34,300 nt of DNA from Nitrospiraceae bacterium. Its GTDB lineage: Bacteria; Nitrospirota; Thermodesulfovibrionia; UBA6902. The notes beneath the pieces are model-generated. The model saw only the letters and a program-made list of their open reading frames with translations. It was not told where the DNA came from and did no database searches. The stretch is from contig QZKO01000048.1 in the NCBI GenBank assembly GCA_003599505.1, forward strand, positions 1 through 34,300, in the 5' to 3' direction. Made by a program: the position numbers and the translations under genes. Shown in pieces: positions 33,553 through 34,300 of this stretch (positions are counted from its first letter, which is position 1; every line of letters begins with the position of its first letter).

Positions 33553-34239
33553 ATGAAGAAGGGGCTATCGCTTTTAATAATTGTTTTGTCAGCCGCATTG
33601 CTGCTTTGTGGCATTAACCTTTACGCGCAGGATGGCAGCCTTGTCACAGAAGGCGGAGGAGGCGCTCCTGCGGTGGATACGGGCAATACTCCGCAAACTG
33701 CTCCAGTGGAAGTCGCCCTGTCCGAAGGAACGGACTCCGGATCTGAAAAGCCGTCATCAGGAGAGCCGGGTTCATCCGACGCGGCTTCTACTGAGAGTGT
33801 GGCAACTGCAACAGCGGAGACAGGCGGAACCGTAGATTTACAGCAGGGTATTTCGGATTTTAATCTAAAGCCTCTTCAGATATCACCGGCCGGCAACTCA
33901 GGGACGGCGGTGACGGGCATACCGATAATAGTCCCTCCCGGCAGGAAAGGCATGCAGCCGAATATTTCACTCAACTATAGTTCAAGCGGAGGAAACGGGT
34001 GGCTCGGGGTTGGTTGGAGTCTGGATATGGGAGCGATACAGAGGAATACGAAACGCGGAGTGAATTATAGCGCTGACGACTTTGTTGTAACAGTAAACGG
34101 GTCCTCTTCAGAGCTTGTTTATATAGGCACACCTCAGGTATATCAGCGGGAATACAGGACAAAAATTGAAGGAGCCTTTTCCAGATATATCAAGAGATTC
34201 GATTGTCCTAACAACCAGTTTATGATACCAAGGATTTAG
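33553..34239 (+). CDS. Truncated SpvB/RHS-type secreted protein (N-terminal part only)
   Basis: A 228-residue product with a signal peptide (about 1-26, ending LYAQ), an Ala/Ser/Glu/Thr-rich linker (27-90) and the start of an SpvB/TcaC N-terminal domain: ISPAGNSGTAVTGIPIIVPPG and the PNISLNYSSSGGNGWLGVGW and SLDMGAIQRNT segments. Homologues normally run on for over a thousand residues with RHS/YD repeats and a variable toxin-like C-terminus. Here the family similarity seems to end after FSRYIKRF and the frame stops 14 codons later at TAG 34237-34239. AGGAGGGG upstream supports the start. An inserted element or frameshift is the likely cause; see the adjacent inverted repeat. Confidence 0.8.
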   Translation: MKKGLSLLIIVLSAALLLCGINLYAQDGSLVTEGGGGAPAVDTGNTPQTAPVEVALSEGTDSGSEKPSSGEPGSSDAASTESVATATAETGGTVDLQQGISDFNLKPLQISPAGNSGTAVTGIPIIVPPGRKGMQPNISLNYSSSGGNGWLGVGWSLDMGAIQRNTKRGVNYSADDFVVTVNGSSSELVYIGTPQVYQREYRTKIEGAFSRYIKRFDCPNNQFMIPRI

Positions 34240-34249
34240 GGAAATAGGG

Positions 34250-34285
34250 TGACACTCCAAGTTTAGGTAAACGAAAGGAGTGTCA
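34250..34285. other. Inverted repeat TGACACTCC/GGAGTGTCA overlapping a ribosome site; possible insertion-sequence end
   Basis: Perfect 9-bp arms (34250-34258 and 34277-34285) span an 18-nt spacer. The right arm contains GGAG and the first base of an ATG, so a transcript entering from the left would hide the start site. Insertion sequences often carry this arrangement. Confidence 0.5.
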
Positions 34286-34300
34286 TGATGGAAGAAGTAA
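34285..34300 (+). CDS. Start of an unidentified gene cut by the window edge (possible transposase)
   Basis: ATGATGGAAGAAGTA begins a frame reading MMEEV, with AAAGGAG just upstream (four bases to the first ATG, seven to the second). Only five codons are visible, so identity is unknown; the context after a truncated gene suggests a transposase. Confidence 0.4.

Overview
The window is a dense bacterial chromosome segment of about 34 kb with moderately high GC. It has short intergenic gaps, many 4-nt start/stop overlaps and frequent GTG or TTG starts. Signal peptides, lipoproteins, a predicted outer-membrane barrel and several periplasmic proteins indicate a Gram-negative (diderm) organism. The gene orders yicC-remA-gmk-rpoZ-coaBC and aroQ-M24 peptidase-efp-accB-accC, together with the many micro-repeats, would fit a Nitrospirota or Desulfobacterota-like lineage. 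That placement is inference. I see no rRNA, tRNA, CRISPR array or phage genes.

Layout. 1-3.7 kb: bifunctional NAD(P)HX repair enzyme (nnr), a convergent secreted multicopper oxidase, and pgeF. 3.8-6.3 kb: CBS protein, tsaE, nadK and family-4 uracil-DNA glycosylase. 6.3-9.7 kb: yicC, remA, gmk, rpoZ, coaBC. 9.7-13.6 kb: aroQ, Xaa-Pro peptidase, efp, accB, accC. 13.6-15.0 kb: thiE and two small RNA-binding proteins (RRM and KH). 15.0-23.0 kb: a branched-chain amino-acid-type ABC importer (livHMGF and, 3 kb later, its lipoprotein binding protein), interrupted by a PstS-like binding protein and a hybrid histidine kinase. 23.0-27.6 kb: secreted isoaspartyl methyltransferase, secreted retropepsin-like protease, outer-membrane barrel, retropepsin-7TM fusion and RimK-like ATP-grasp ligase. 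27.6-33.3 kb, minus strand: GDT1-family cation exporter, GT5-like glycosyltransferase, REC-HD-GYP protein and a membrane-embedded spermidine-synthase-like protein. 33.5-34.3 kb: the start of an SpvB/RHS-type secreted protein that stops early, next to what may be an insertion-sequence end.

Two things stand out. First, the 23.0-27.6 kb block looks like an envelope peptide-ligation and proteolysis system. It carries two DTG aspartyl-protease domains, one of them fused to the 7TM domain that normally carries an inactive transglutaminase. Beside it are a RimK-like ligase and a Pcm with a signal peptide. Second, the window is peppered with micro-repeats in strict 7-nt register, between genes and also in frame inside conserved genes (nnr, udg, livF). 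It also has 22-29 bp palindromes that share the ends GYAGGG...CCCTRC but differ in their cores. These elements supply stop codons (accC, livG; a heptad does so for the HD-GYP gene), a hairpin touching a ribosome binding site (CBS gene), and an inserted segment of LivF.
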